Of a DNA stretch of 64,000 nt, positions 18,481 through 26,121 are shown piece by piece. Under the pieces are notes generated by a model that saw nothing but the letters and a program-made list of their open reading frames with translations, did not search any database and was not told the origin of the DNA. The position numbers were made by a program, and so were the translations under genes. The DNA is from Craterilacuibacter sinensis. Lineage in GTDB: Bacteria; Pseudomonadota; Gammaproteobacteria; Burkholderiales; Chromobacteriaceae. The DNA is taken from NCBI RefSeq assembly GCF_009831765.1, contig NZ_WSSB01000014.1, forward strand, positions 1 through 64,000, given 5' to 3'. Each line of letters starts with the position of its first letter. Position 1 is the stretch's first letter.

Positions 18481-18710
18481 TACCCGTTGACCATTGTAAA
18501 GTTTGGAGTGATCTGCATCTGGTTGCGGCCTGTTTTCTTATTCCCGCTTAGTTTACGGTCAGCATAGCTGCGTAGCACTATTGGCCGGTTGGCCGCGTTG
18601 ACCTCATGCAGCCATCTACGGTGCAACAGCCACCGCAGCTGGTCTGCTGGCCGCTTGTAGCCGGTAAGGCGCTGGATCTCATCGTTGGTCAGAAACATGC
18701 TCATTGCCAT
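18480..18710 (-). CDS. DUF4224 family small phage protein
   Basis: 76 residues. The sequence FLTNDEIQRLTGYKRPADQ, then LRWLL, then VNAANRPIVLRSYADRKL matches the DUF4224 pattern found next to phage integrases. Its position directly upstream of int suggests an excisionase-like or integrase-associated role, unproven. Three in-frame ATG codons lie within the first five codons (18710, 18704, 18698), and none has a clear ribosome site. Confidence 0.7.
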   Translation of the reverse strand: MAMSMFLTNDEIQRLTGYKRPADQLRWLLHRRWLHEVNAANRPIVLRSYADRKLSGNKKTGRNQMQITPNFTMVNG

Positions 18711-18738
18711 GGTGCTGGCCAGATGGCCAGCGTTCTCC

Positions 18739-18993
18739 TCATTCCAGCGTAGAAAGATCCAGACGCAGGCGGTTACTGCTCAAGCAACGGCCATCGTCAG
18801 TGCGGTACAGCGTGCCCGTTGTGCGGTCGGCCAGGTATTCTCTACCCCCGGCTTGCACAGTAGAAACATAGCGCATCGATGGCTTGGCGTTGACCACCAA
18901 GACTGCCACCCGCTTTTTGGGTAGTCGTCTGATTTGCTGGATGGCCCGCTCGGCAATGCAGGTGCCATCAAGGCTCATAGGTAAGTTGCTCAT
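18739..18993 (-). CDS. Small phage early protein, unknown
   Basis: 84 residues with a compact alpha/beta look (RVAVLVVNAKPSMRYVS, then REYLADRTTGTLYRTDDG). I recognise no family. It lies in the same direction as int and the primase, eight bases after the preceding 72-residue gene, so it belongs to the early operon. Confidence 0.55.
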   Translation of the reverse strand: MSNLPMSLDGTCIAERAIQQIRRLPKKRVAVLVVNAKPSMRYVSTVQAGGREYLADRTTGTLYRTDDGRCLSSNRLRLDLSTLE

Positions 18994-19001
18994 GGTTTGT
19001 C

Positions 19002-19220
19002 CTATGCGTAGCGCCAGCGGGCGATCAGTTCATCAATGTCACCGTCGTCCATCCGGGCCAGTGCCTGAGCGATGGTGTAGTCGTTCATCAGATCAAGGCG
19101 GTTGGCCGCCAGAGCGACGTAAAGGCGTTCTCCGGTAGACAGCACACCGACGCGTTCATCTATATGGTTGCGGGCATCAGCTGCGATCTTGTCTAGGTGG
19201 TCAAGTTGGTTTTGGTTCAT
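19002..19220 (-). CDS. Small phage early protein, unknown
   Basis: 72 residues, helical, ending DDGDIDELIARWRYA. I recognise no family. The start ATG follows AGGAAAACC. It lies between the primase-helicase and the next small gene in one operon. Confidence 0.55.
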   Translation of the reverse strand: MNQNQLDHLDKIAADARNHIDERVGVLSTGERLYVALAANRLDLMNDYTIAQALARMDDGDIDELIARWRYA

Positions 19221-19249
19221 ATGGTGGTTTTCCTTTCTGAGGTTTCAAA

Positions 19250-21958
19250 TCAGGCACTGCGTTTGGCTTCAAACACCCAGCACTTCACGGTTGCAGAGCG
19301 TTTTGGGCCGGATGTTCGCGCGTTGAACTGTGCGTTGATGGCACTGTTCACCGTGCGGTTTGCTTCGATGAATTTGTGGCGACGGCTGGTTGGCAGCAGC
19401 TTCTTCAGCTCGGTGATATCCGGCATGTCTTGCCGGCGCTCGGCCGCTACTTCTTTCATGTGATTCAGATTGATGGCGATCATGCCGTCGTCGCGGCTGT
19501 GGTTCAGCACTGCCGCGCTGTCTGGATCATCGCCATCCAGGTAGTCGTACATCTCCCAGAATGCCGCCACGATCGGATGGTCTGCTGCCAGCGTCTTCTC
19601 GCGCTCGATGGCCATGTCGAGCAGCATCTCCTTGGCGGCCAGCTTCTGCTGCTCGGTGATGCGGCATGCAAAGGACAGGCAATCCACCATCACCATGAGC
19701 TGTGCATGGTTCTTCTGGACCCGCAGATTCTTCACCCCACCCTGTCCGATCGCCTTTTCGTACTCGCGCTGGTTCTTTTCCAGCTCGGCCAGCACGCTGG
19801 ATTCGTGACGGATGGCGCGCAGCATGAAGCCGGAAAGGTCGCTGCCGGTCATGCGGTTCAGCTCCAGCGCAGCCTCGCGGCCCTCCTGGCTTTGCTTTGC
19901 CTTGTCGAACCACAGGTGGACAATCCGCTCCATGATCGGCGCGCTGGCCGATACCGCCGCGTTCTGGCTGATGAACAGCGCGGCACGGAATTGCGGGGTG
20001 TAGGTGTCCAGGCCGGAAGATTTGACGCCGGTGGTGCGCAGGCTGCCGCCGTTGAACAAACTCTTGAAGCTGTCCCAGTGGAAGGTCTGCCGTGGGCGCC
20101 CGCGGCTACCGTCGCCGCCATCCTCGCTGCGGTCTGACTCGATCATCACCACCGGCAGGTTGGATACCTGTGCCATCGTGCGCATCAGGCCAACCATCGA
20201 GCCCTTCATCGGGTCATCACCTTCGAAGCCGTTGCGGCCGCACAGCTTCCACAGCGTTTCGATCAAGGTCGTCTTACCGGCACCCGGCTCGCCGACGATC
20301 TCGACAAACGGCCAGCTCTCGAAGTCGCGGCGCACCTGCTCGGCAAAGAAGCTGCCGAACCAGGCGGCCAGTGCCACCACGCCCTTAATGCCCCAGCAAG
20401 TCACCAGCTTGTCGAACCAGTCATCACAGTGCGCCTTCAGGTCCGGGTTGATGTCGAGCTTGATCGACTTGAACAGGCTCTTGATCGCCAGCTTGTCGAT
20501 GTCGAAGTAGTCTTCCTCGTTGATCTCGACCGCCTGGCCACCCTTGGCCGCGACTTCGTTCCAGACGTAGGCACCGTGCTCGATGCTGTATCCCAGGTAG
20601 TCGATGGTCTTCACCGACTTCAGCTTGTAAGTCCAGCGCTTCACCAGGGCATCGAGCTGTCCCTGGTTGCCGTCGAAGAACGCACCGGTACCCATGTGCA
20701 GCAGGCGTTTCTTGAATTCGCTGGCGGCCGTCAGTTGGCCGGCGGTGAAGTTGCCCTTCACGGCGGGGTCATCATGCGGAAAGTCGACACGGAAGTAGTA
20801 CCAACTCTCGTCGGTCACCTCGCTGCGCAGGTTGTACAGCGGAGTCGGCAGGCAGTTGGCGATCTCGCTTACCCCGCCGCACTTCTTCAGCGCCTCGTCG
20901 CGCCGCTCTTCATCGGTGGCATCCGGCATGGATTCCTCCAACTGCTGGATCTCCTTGTTCAGCGCCTCCATGTCGAGCTTGAACCAGTACAGGCGGCTGT
21001 CGAAGTCGAACGGGAAGCTCTGGCGGCCATCCCGGCTATAGAGCAGGACAGCTTTCTCGGTGGCACTTCGAGCAATCAGCAGGGCACCGTGGTGGCGAAA
21101 GCTCTCCATGTCTTTCTCGGAGAGTCTGCCCAGGCGGTGCATGTCATCCCAGTCCAGCTTTTTGCGGCCATGGCTTGGCACCAGCGCACAGCGGCACTCC
21201 CATCCGTCCTGCTCGGCACGGCGGATGTACTCCGGCGTGACCTTGCGCCCTGCCGGATCATCGTCCAGCCCCCATACCAGCACCGGCCGCTGGCGTCCGG
21301 CGCGCTCGCATTGCTCGGCCAGCGCCTTCAGCGCCAGATAGGGATAATTGCTGGTTGTCAGGCTCGATACGGCGGCATAGCCATGGTGCAACAGGGCGAT
21401 GGCCTTGAAGATGCCCTCCACAATGAAGAGCTCTTGCACGTCATCCCAGCGCTGTGTGGGCGCCTGCCACCACGTTCCCTGGTATTTGCAACCGTAGTTG
21501 AAGTGGGCTTTCTTCTTGCCAAAGCGGTGTGGCCGGTCGATCAGCCGTTCCCAATGGCCGATTCCTGGCAACGCAAAGCGCACCGTCGCGGTGCTGATGT
21601 CAAGCTCGCGGCTGTGGTAGGTCTCCTGGCTATACCAGCCATTGATCATGGCCAGATCGAAGCCACGGTCGTGCAGAAGGTAGGCATCGGCGGCGGCATT
21701 GGGGTTTTCAGGTGCCTGTGGAAAACGGTCGCTCCAGCTCTCGAAGAGCTCGCTGTACAGGTCGCGCACATGGCCCTCGAAGCCGCATTTACTCAACCGG
21801 CCGCAGCGCACGACCCACGGATGATCGGCATGGACGTACAGCTCCTTCTTTTTGCAGTTTGGGCACTCACCCTGGCGCAGCCAGCCGCTCTGCTCCTTCT
21901 TGAAGCGGAAGTCGCGGTCTAACCGATCAAGAACTTGTTGGTGGAGTTGTGCATCCAT
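19250..21958 (-). CDS. Phage replication primase-helicase (zinc ribbon, Toprim, P-loop ATPase)
   Basis: 902 residues. A zinc ribbon (C32, C35, C52, C58) is followed by a Toprim domain at about 176-260 (Glu181 in FIVEG; acidic run LDDDPAG at 231-237). An ATPase has Walker A GEPGAGKTT at 556-564 and Walker B-like VVMIES at 603-608, in a DUF927-like region. It should prime and unwind DNA for phage replication. P2 instead uses the rolling-circle nickase A, which is absent here, so replication mode probably differs. The tail (about 720-902) is helical. Confidence 0.85.
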   Translation of the reverse strand: MDAQLHQQVLDRLDRDFRFKKEQSGWLRQGECPNCKKKELYVHADHPWVVRCGRLSKCGFEGHVRDLYSELFESWSDRFPQAPENPNAAADAYLLHDRGFDLAMINGWYSQETYHSRELDISTATVRFALPGIGHWERLIDRPHRFGKKKAHFNYGCKYQGTWWQAPTQRWDDVQELFIVEGIFKAIALLHHGYAAVSSLTTSNYPYLALKALAEQCERAGRQRPVLVWGLDDDPAGRKVTPEYIRRAEQDGWECRCALVPSHGRKKLDWDDMHRLGRLSEKDMESFRHHGALLIARSATEKAVLLYSRDGRQSFPFDFDSRLYWFKLDMEALNKEIQQLEESMPDATDEERRDEALKKCGGVSEIANCLPTPLYNLRSEVTDESWYYFRVDFPHDDPAVKGNFTAGQLTAASEFKKRLLHMGTGAFFDGNQGQLDALVKRWTYKLKSVKTIDYLGYSIEHGAYVWNEVAAKGGQAVEINEEDYFDIDKLAIKSLFKSIKLDINPDLKAHCDDWFDKLVTCWGIKGVVALAAWFGSFFAEQVRRDFESWPFVEIVGEPGAGKTTLIETLWKLCGRNGFEGDDPMKGSMVGLMRTMAQVSNLPVVMIESDRSEDGGDGSRGRPRQTFHWDSFKSLFNGGSLRTTGVKSSGLDTYTPQFRAALFISQNAAVSASAPIMERIVHLWFDKAKQSQEGREAALELNRMTGSDLSGFMLRAIRHESSVLAELEKNQREYEKAIGQGGVKNLRVQKNHAQLMVMVDCLSFACRITEQQKLAAKEMLLDMAIEREKTLAADHPIVAAFWEMYDYLDGDDPDSAAVLNHSRDDGMIAINLNHMKEVAAERRQDMPDITELKKLLPTSRRHKFIEANRTVNSAINAQFNARTSGPKRSATVKCWVFEAKRSA

Positions 21959-21979
21959 GATTCATTTCCGTAGGCAAGA

Positions 21980-22005
21980 CAATCCCCTCACGGCCTAAAA
22001 CAGGC
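21980..22005 (-). terminator. Hairpin between the ogr-like gene and the primase gene
   Basis: Near-perfect arms (CACAGCCT and AGGCCGTG on the minus strand) around GTTTT lie between the ogr-like stop and the primase start, without a T-tract. It may be an attenuator or a processing site. Confidence 0.3.
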
Positions 22006-22050
22006 TGTGACGGTCGGTGTTAAGTTGTTGTGTGTGGCTAGGCCAGCGGT

Positions 22051-22329
22051 TTAACTGTCTAGCGCCAGCGGAATCTGCTCATCACCTTTATCCCTGAGCA
22101 TGGCGATCCGGATCGCGGCCAGCTTGGCCCGGCTGGACTGCGGCAGTCGCTGGATGGGCTCGGCGATAGACGAGGGAGAAATGGTTTCGATCGACTCTTC
22201 AATGGCTTTGAAGGTGTGCCCGCATACCGGGTCGGTGCACTGGTAGTAACGCTCGATCAGCGAGATGGACAGGCGACGGCTCCATCGGGTGTTGGCAATT
22301 TCGCCGCAGCTGGTGCAGATGGAAGGCAT
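22051..22329 (-). CDS. ogr: Ogr/Delta-like zinc-finger late transcription activator
   Basis: 92 residues. C-x2-C near the N-terminus (CTSC) and C-x4-C later (CTDPVCGHTF) around LIERYYQC match the Ogr/Delta family, whose zinc finger contacts DNA and the alpha subunit of RNA polymerase. In P2 Ogr turns on the four late promoters. Here three to four late promoters carry a shared palindrome, the likely target. The start is two bases after the stop-side neighbour YmfL-like gene starts its overlap zone, so both are cotranscribed. P2 ogr lies beyond gene D; here it has moved to the early region. Confidence 0.85.
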   Translation of the reverse strand: MPSICTSCGEIANTRWSRRLSISLIERYYQCTDPVCGHTFKAIEESIETISPSSIAEPIQRLPQSSRAKLAAIRIAMLRDKGDEQIPLALDS

Positions 22330-22331
22330 GA

Positions 22332-22784
22332 TTACGCGTCCTGCTTGCAGAAGATTTTGAAGGTGGTGTGGAGGATCTCGTGCACATGGCGGCACAGGTC
22401 TGTTGCCAGGCTGCCCAGCTGGCGCTTTTCGCGCTTGCTCACTTCGTCATCCGCCGTGGCGCGGCGCCACTCGGCGGCAAACTCGCCCGCCTTCTCCAGC
22501 ATCTGGATGAACTGCTCCTGGATATCCTCGGCACCGACAGCCTCGGCGGTTGGAAGCCTGATAAACAGGCCGCCGCTTTCTTGTGCCACCGCCTCGGCAA
22601 AGTAAGTTGTACCGCTGGCCGACTGCATGGCCATGGCACATGAAACGGTGATTTCCTGCCCCTTGCGGGCATACACGCGGTTCTCAAGTGCCGTCAGGCT
22701 CATCCCTTGCGTTGCCGCCATGCCGGCCCAGCCGCCGTTTGTTGCGCGGCACATCATTTGTAAGCTGCCTCGGATCTTGTCCAC
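22332..22784 (-). CDS. YmfL-like phage regulatory protein (CII-type)
   Basis: 150 residues from a GTG start with AGGAG seven bases upstream. The pattern GMSLTALENRVYARKGQ, then SGTTYFAEAVAQESGG, then FIRLP strongly resembles YmfL of the E. coli e14 prophage. The N-terminal half is a putative helix-turn-helix. It probably regulates early transcription. It is the first gene upstream of the ogr-like gene, two bases apart. Confidence 0.8.
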   Translation of the reverse strand: MDKIRGSLQMMCRATNGGWAGMAATQGMSLTALENRVYARKGQEITVSCAMAMQSASGTTYFAEAVAQESGGLFIRLPTAEAVGAEDIQEQFIQMLEKAGEFAAEWRRATADDEVSKREKRQLGSLATDLCRHVHEILHTTFKIFCKQDA

Positions 22785-22835
22785 AACCTGTCTCCTGTCC
22801 CTTGTGGTGTTGCTATTCGCAAAGTCGATCTATGG

Positions 22836-23027
22836 TTACTTGATGCCGAGCTGGCGTTTCCACTCGGCAAGGCCAATGAGATAAATCATGCGAACGAAAC
22901 TGCCTCTTGTCCTGCCATCCTGCCGGGACAGCTCGATCAATGCGTCGCGCTCTTCAGGCATGAATCGTACGGTGACCGGTAGGTCGATGTTCACCCCAGC
23001 AGGGGCGCGGCGTTTAGGTATGCTCAT
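22836..23027 (-). CDS. Ribbon-helix-helix small regulator, candidate Cro/Cox equivalent
   Basis: 63 residues. LPVTVRFMPEERDALIEL, then GRTRGSFVRMIYLIGL has the strand-helix-helix layout of Arc/CopG-type proteins. It is the first early gene and is divergent from the XRE repressor with 72 bases between, the place of Cro or Cox in other phages. Function by position only. Confidence 0.6.
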   Translation of the reverse strand: MSIPKRRAPAGVNIDLPVTVRFMPEERDALIELSRQDGRTRGSFVRMIYLIGLAEWKRQLGIK

Positions 23028-23040
23028 GTTTGTGTCATCA

Positions 23041-23063
23041 TTGTGGAATTGCGATATTCACAA
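23041..23063. promoter_or_regulatory. Candidate operator in the lysogeny switch region
   Basis: An imperfect inverted repeat (TTGTGGAAT and ATTCACAA, six bases apart) lies midway between the divergent RHH gene and repressor gene. This is the expected place for repressor control of both promoters. Confidence 0.5.
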
Positions 23064-23099
23064 GCCGGATATTACTCCAAAACGACTAAAAGGCAATAG

Positions 23100-23444
23100 A
23101 TGAATAGTCGAAATCAAGAAATAGGTAAGCGATTACGTCAGGAGCGTAACCGCTTGGGACTTACCCAGACCGAGATGGCAAAGCGTGGAGGTGTTGGTTT
23201 CAGCACCCTTTGCTCATATGAAAATGGGGATAGTTCTCCCAAGGCAGAAGCTTTACAGCAATGGTCTGAATATGGCGTTGATGTGCTCTACGTCATCACT
23301 GGTAGCCAGGGAACAGGCGGCATCATGTCGCCGGATGAGATGATGATTCTTGGTGCCTGGCGCGATAGCCCGGATGAGTTGCGCGCAGCGATCTTGGGGT
23401 TCTACCGAGCCTATGGATCTGCAATCCGGCAGGAGGATGTGTAA
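23100..23444 (+). CDS. XRE-family prophage repressor
   Basis: 114 residues. The helix-turn-helix (about 7-62) reads IGKRLRQERNRLGLTQTEMA, then FSTLCSYENGDSSP. A short C-terminal part (to DEMMILGAWRDSPDELRAA) probably dimerises; there is no LexA-type protease domain, so induction would not use RecA self-cleavage. Its TAATG stop overlaps the next gene's start, so the two are coupled. Confidence 0.85.
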   Translation: MNSRNQEIGKRLRQERNRLGLTQTEMAKRGGVGFSTLCSYENGDSSPKAEALQQWSEYGVDVLYVITGSQGTGGIMSPDEMMILGAWRDSPDELRAAILGFYRAYGSAIRQEDV

Positions 23445-24391
23445 TGGTGGCCTTCTTCGGGCTGCTGCTGTTCGCAGGTACCTTTTACTTTGCTTGGGTT
23501 GCTATGGCAGCCGATCTAAAGCAGCGTGGCAAAAGCTTTCTAATACGCCACTTGGTCGGCTTTGTCTTCGCCAACATTGTGGCTGGCATGGTCATAGCAC
23601 TACTCAGTGCTGACAGCCCATCCTGGTGGCAGTGGCTGCTGTCGTTGGCCATTGTTGGAGGGATGTTCGTTCAGGCAAAAGGTGGCGCACCTGCTACTTT
23701 TTCAGGTCATAACACATCCATCATCAGCAAATCTTCACTTAACAAACTAACCAGCAGCCAACGCAGTGATGTGCATAATCGGGCCAAGAAAACCTCGATC
23801 CATACTGGCATGTTGGACGAGCTACGCCAGTTGTGCAGGGAGTTGGTCGCGGACGGAACGCTGGATGATGAGGAGATCCACTCGCTTCATCGCTGGCTGA
23901 TAAGCCACCAACAAGTGAAGCAGGATGAACTTGCACGGCTGCTATCCAGTCACCTCGATGAGGTACTGGAGGATGGAGAGATATCTGTACGGGAGTCGCT
24001 GGACGTGCTTGATCTGGTCGAGGCACTGGCGCAAGGAAAGTCGTTTGCTGATATGCATGGCTGGCAGGCACTGGCACCGCTGATCGAGAACGAACCACCA
24101 AAGGTCAAGCGCCGTCAGAAGAAGCAGAGTCAAAGCCGTATTACCGGTAACAGGCTGGACGCCATCAGGTTCAGCTACCTTAACGCAGATGGTAAGTTCT
24201 CCGATCGAAGTGTGGTGGTGCGCGTGCTGGATGATGAATATTTTCAGGGCGTCTGTCAGAGTCGCCGAGCATTGCGTACCTTCCGCCTTGATCGCGTGAT
24301 AGGGCAGGTAACTTCTGAGGATACCGGCGAGGTTGATGACGCATTCAGTTGGGCTGAATCAGTAAAGGAATTCAACAAGAGTGCCATCTAA
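23444..24391 (+). CDS. Lysogenic accessory membrane protein with helical and WYL-like domains
   Basis: 315 residues. About three hydrophobic segments occur in the first 85 residues (GLLLFAGTFYFAWVAMAA, then HLVGFVFANIVAGMVIAL, then WWQWLLSLAIVGGMFV). A TerB-like helical part (about 120-210) has two similar units, VADGTLDDEEIHSLHRWL and LEDGEISVRESLDVLDLV. A C-terminal region resembles a small WYL domain (IRFSYLNADGKF, then RALRTFRLDRVIG). It is cotranscribed with the repressor, thus expressed in the lysogen. A role in superinfection exclusion or defence is inference. Confidence 0.55.
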   Translation: MVAFFGLLLFAGTFYFAWVAMAADLKQRGKSFLIRHLVGFVFANIVAGMVIALLSADSPSWWQWLLSLAIVGGMFVQAKGGAPATFSGHNTSIISKSSLNKLTSSQRSDVHNRAKKTSIHTGMLDELRQLCRELVADGTLDDEEIHSLHRWLISHQQVKQDELARLLSSHLDEVLEDGEISVRESLDVLDLVEALAQGKSFADMHGWQALAPLIENEPPKVKRRQKKQSQSRITGNRLDAIRFSYLNADGKFSDRSVVVRVLDDEYFQGVCQSRRALRTFRLDRVIGQVTSEDTGEVDDAFSWAESVKEFNKSAI

Positions 24392-24396
24392 AAAAT

Positions 24397-24419
24397 AAGC
24401 GCCTCCACGTGAGGCGCTT
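24397..24419. terminator. Terminator between the lysogenic operon and late gene D
   Basis: A perfect 9-base stem AAGCGCCTC/GAGGCGCTT with loop CACGT lies five bases after the accessory gene stop and 61 bases after gene D on the other strand. It probably serves both convergent units. Confidence 0.65.
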
Positions 24420-24440
24420 TGTCTTTGGCTGCGACCAACA

Positions 24441-24461
24441 TTATCCGCATGGTTATCCACA
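24441..24461. promoter_or_regulatory. Paired DnaA-box sequences
   Basis: TTATCCGCA (24441-24449) and TTATCCACA (24453-24461, a perfect DnaA box) lie in tandem 12 bases apart in the short gap between the accessory gene and gene D. Chance occurrence cannot be ruled out. Confidence 0.4.
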
Positions 24462-24479
24462 GAAACAGTTAGTGAATAG

Positions 24480-25679
24480 TCAGGCCGTCAGATCCTCCAG
24501 CCGCATCTCCAGCTCAAGCGCCGTAGTAAAGCCGCTGTCAGCGATACAGTGCGTGGCCTTGCTGATCAGCCAGCCACAGCTGTCGATCGCCGGTTTGAAG
24601 CCACTCACCCTGGCCGGTAACTCGGGGAATATCTCCGGCCGGCCGTGGTCAAGCGTGATACTGAACTCGGCCACGCCGCGCTGCAGCTTCTCCCAGGCTG
24701 CTTTGGCCGCCTGCAGGGCGGTAGCCTCGGTGGCGTAGATGTGGCGCAGCAACTTGAAGTTTTGCGCACTGGGCTCGGTGGCTTTCACCTGGGTGGCGGT
24801 CAGGTGGCTGCGCTTGGTTGGCTTGCCGCGTTTGGTCACGCCCTTGCGCCGTTCGAACTGGGTGTTGGCGTCAACGATCACTTCGCCCTTCTCCGCCTTG
24901 TCCAGGTTGTGCCAGTAGGCCTTCACCGCCGTGTAGGCATTGCGGTCAGCCACGGAAAAGCGGTGGCGGTCGCCACTGGCCCGGTTGATCTTCACCAGCG
25001 GGAAGGGTTTGCCGGTCGCGCTCTCTGCGTCGCCTGCCTTGATGAACAGCAGCCGGCCGCTCTTCACCGTAGCGATCGCGTCATGCTGCTGCGCCAGGCG
25101 GGTGAGCAGGTTAGCGTCGCTCTCGTTTGTCTGGTCGATATGATCAACCGGGCGCTTGGCCAGCCAGCCGGAGATGCACGGTATCAGCCCGTTGGCCTTG
25201 GCGATGGCGTCCACGATCTTGCCCAGCGTGGTCTTATGCCAGCTGCGCTCGCGCTTGGTGGCGATGCCGGCACGCAGGTCTGTGGCCCGGGCGCGGATGG
25301 TGAGCGTATCCGGCGCGCCGGCGTACTCCACCTCGTCTACCGTGAAGCTGCCCTTGTCCACCAGTGCCCTGCCCTGCCAGCCAATGGCCGCCTCCAGCAC
25401 CACGCCGCGCGGCGGCAGCTCCAGCTTGCCGTCGGCATCATCCAGTACGATCTCCAGCTCGTCGGACTCAAAGCCACGGTTATCGGTGATGGTGAGCGAC
25501 ATCAGCCGGCCCGCAAAAGTGGCGGTGATGTTCTTGCCCTTAAGTAGCAGCCGGTAGGCGGGCTGCTGCAGCTGGCCGGCGCCAGCGAAATCCGCCACGG
25601 TGTCAGCCAGGTCGCCGACTGCCTGTGCGCCTTGCTGGTAGAGATCCTCGCCTTTGGCGAGCAGATCCTGGATGCTCAT
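24480..25679 (-). CDS. D: Tail protein D (late control gene D; tail tip hub/baseplate hub)
   Basis: 399 residues, P2 D length about 387. Family sequence: LLKGKNITATFAGRLMSLT, then ITDNRGFESDELEIVLDD, then LARLAQQHDAIATVKSGRLLF (parts only). It forms the hub at the tail end, related to gp27-type proteins. It is the last gene of the FI-FII-E-T-U-D unit. The start ATG overlaps the gene U stop by four bases. Confidence 0.92.
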   Translation of the reverse strand: MSIQDLLAKGEDLYQQGAQAVGDLADTVADFAGAGQLQQPAYRLLLKGKNITATFAGRLMSLTITDNRGFESDELEIVLDDADGKLELPPRGVVLEAAIGWQGRALVDKGSFTVDEVEYAGAPDTLTIRARATDLRAGIATKRERSWHKTTLGKIVDAIAKANGLIPCISGWLAKRPVDHIDQTNESDANLLTRLAQQHDAIATVKSGRLLFIKAGDAESATGKPFPLVKINRASGDRHRFSVADRNAYTAVKAYWHNLDKAEKGEVIVDANTQFERRKGVTKRGKPTKRSHLTATQVKATEPSAQNFKLLRHIYATEATALQAAKAAWEKLQRGVAEFSITLDHGRPEIFPELPARVSGFKPAIDSCGWLISKATHCIADSGFTTALELEMRLEDLTA

Positions 25680-26119
25680 AGAACCAGCTCCAGCATGCCA
25701 CGCGTCACGGAACCCAGCGTATCGAGCAGGGTGTCATCGGTGCGCTTCAGGCTAATGGTGAACTCGATACGACGGGCTTTCCCGTCGCTGAATAAGTCAC
25801 TTCTGGTCGTGTCGATGCTCTCGATAGCGTAGAAGCCGTAGATCATGCCGGTGCCCTCGATCAGCGGCCACGATTTGCCCTGGTCGGCCATCAGCTTCAG
25901 CAACGCCAGCGCGGTATCGCCGCCGGTTAGCTCGGGCATCAGCACGCCGGATAGCGTGATGCATTCATCGTCCGGCCCGAGAAACTGGTGGGATGGCCGC
26001 TTGCCGATGCGGCTGTTGCTGGGCAGGCGCCAGGCGAAGCGTTGCTGCAACTGCTGGTACGGCACGGTCTCCAGCATGAACACGAACAGGCCGAGGGCCA
26101 TCATGGGTAAGCCGAGCAT
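25676..26119 (-). CDS. U: Tail terminator/assembly protein U
   Basis: 147 residues from the ATG at 26119, which has AAGGA six bases upstream; a TTG two codons earlier has no room for that site. MMALGLFVFMLETVPYQQLQ and RIGKRPSHQFLGP match the P2 gpU family. gpU is needed to finish the contractile tail. It is coupled to T and D. Confidence 0.9.
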   Translation of the reverse strand: MLGLPMMALGLFVFMLETVPYQQLQQRFAWRLPSNSRIGKRPSHQFLGPDDECITLSGVLMPELTGGDTALALLKLMADQGKSWPLIEGTGMIYGFYAIESIDTTRSDLFSDGKARRIEFTISLKRTDDTLLDTLGSVTRGMLELVL

Positions 26120-26121
26120 GG

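Noticed and set aside
20429-21922. Long plus-strand open frame of nearly 500 codons
   Set aside because: Antisense shadow of the primase-helicase gene; no domain could be recognised.
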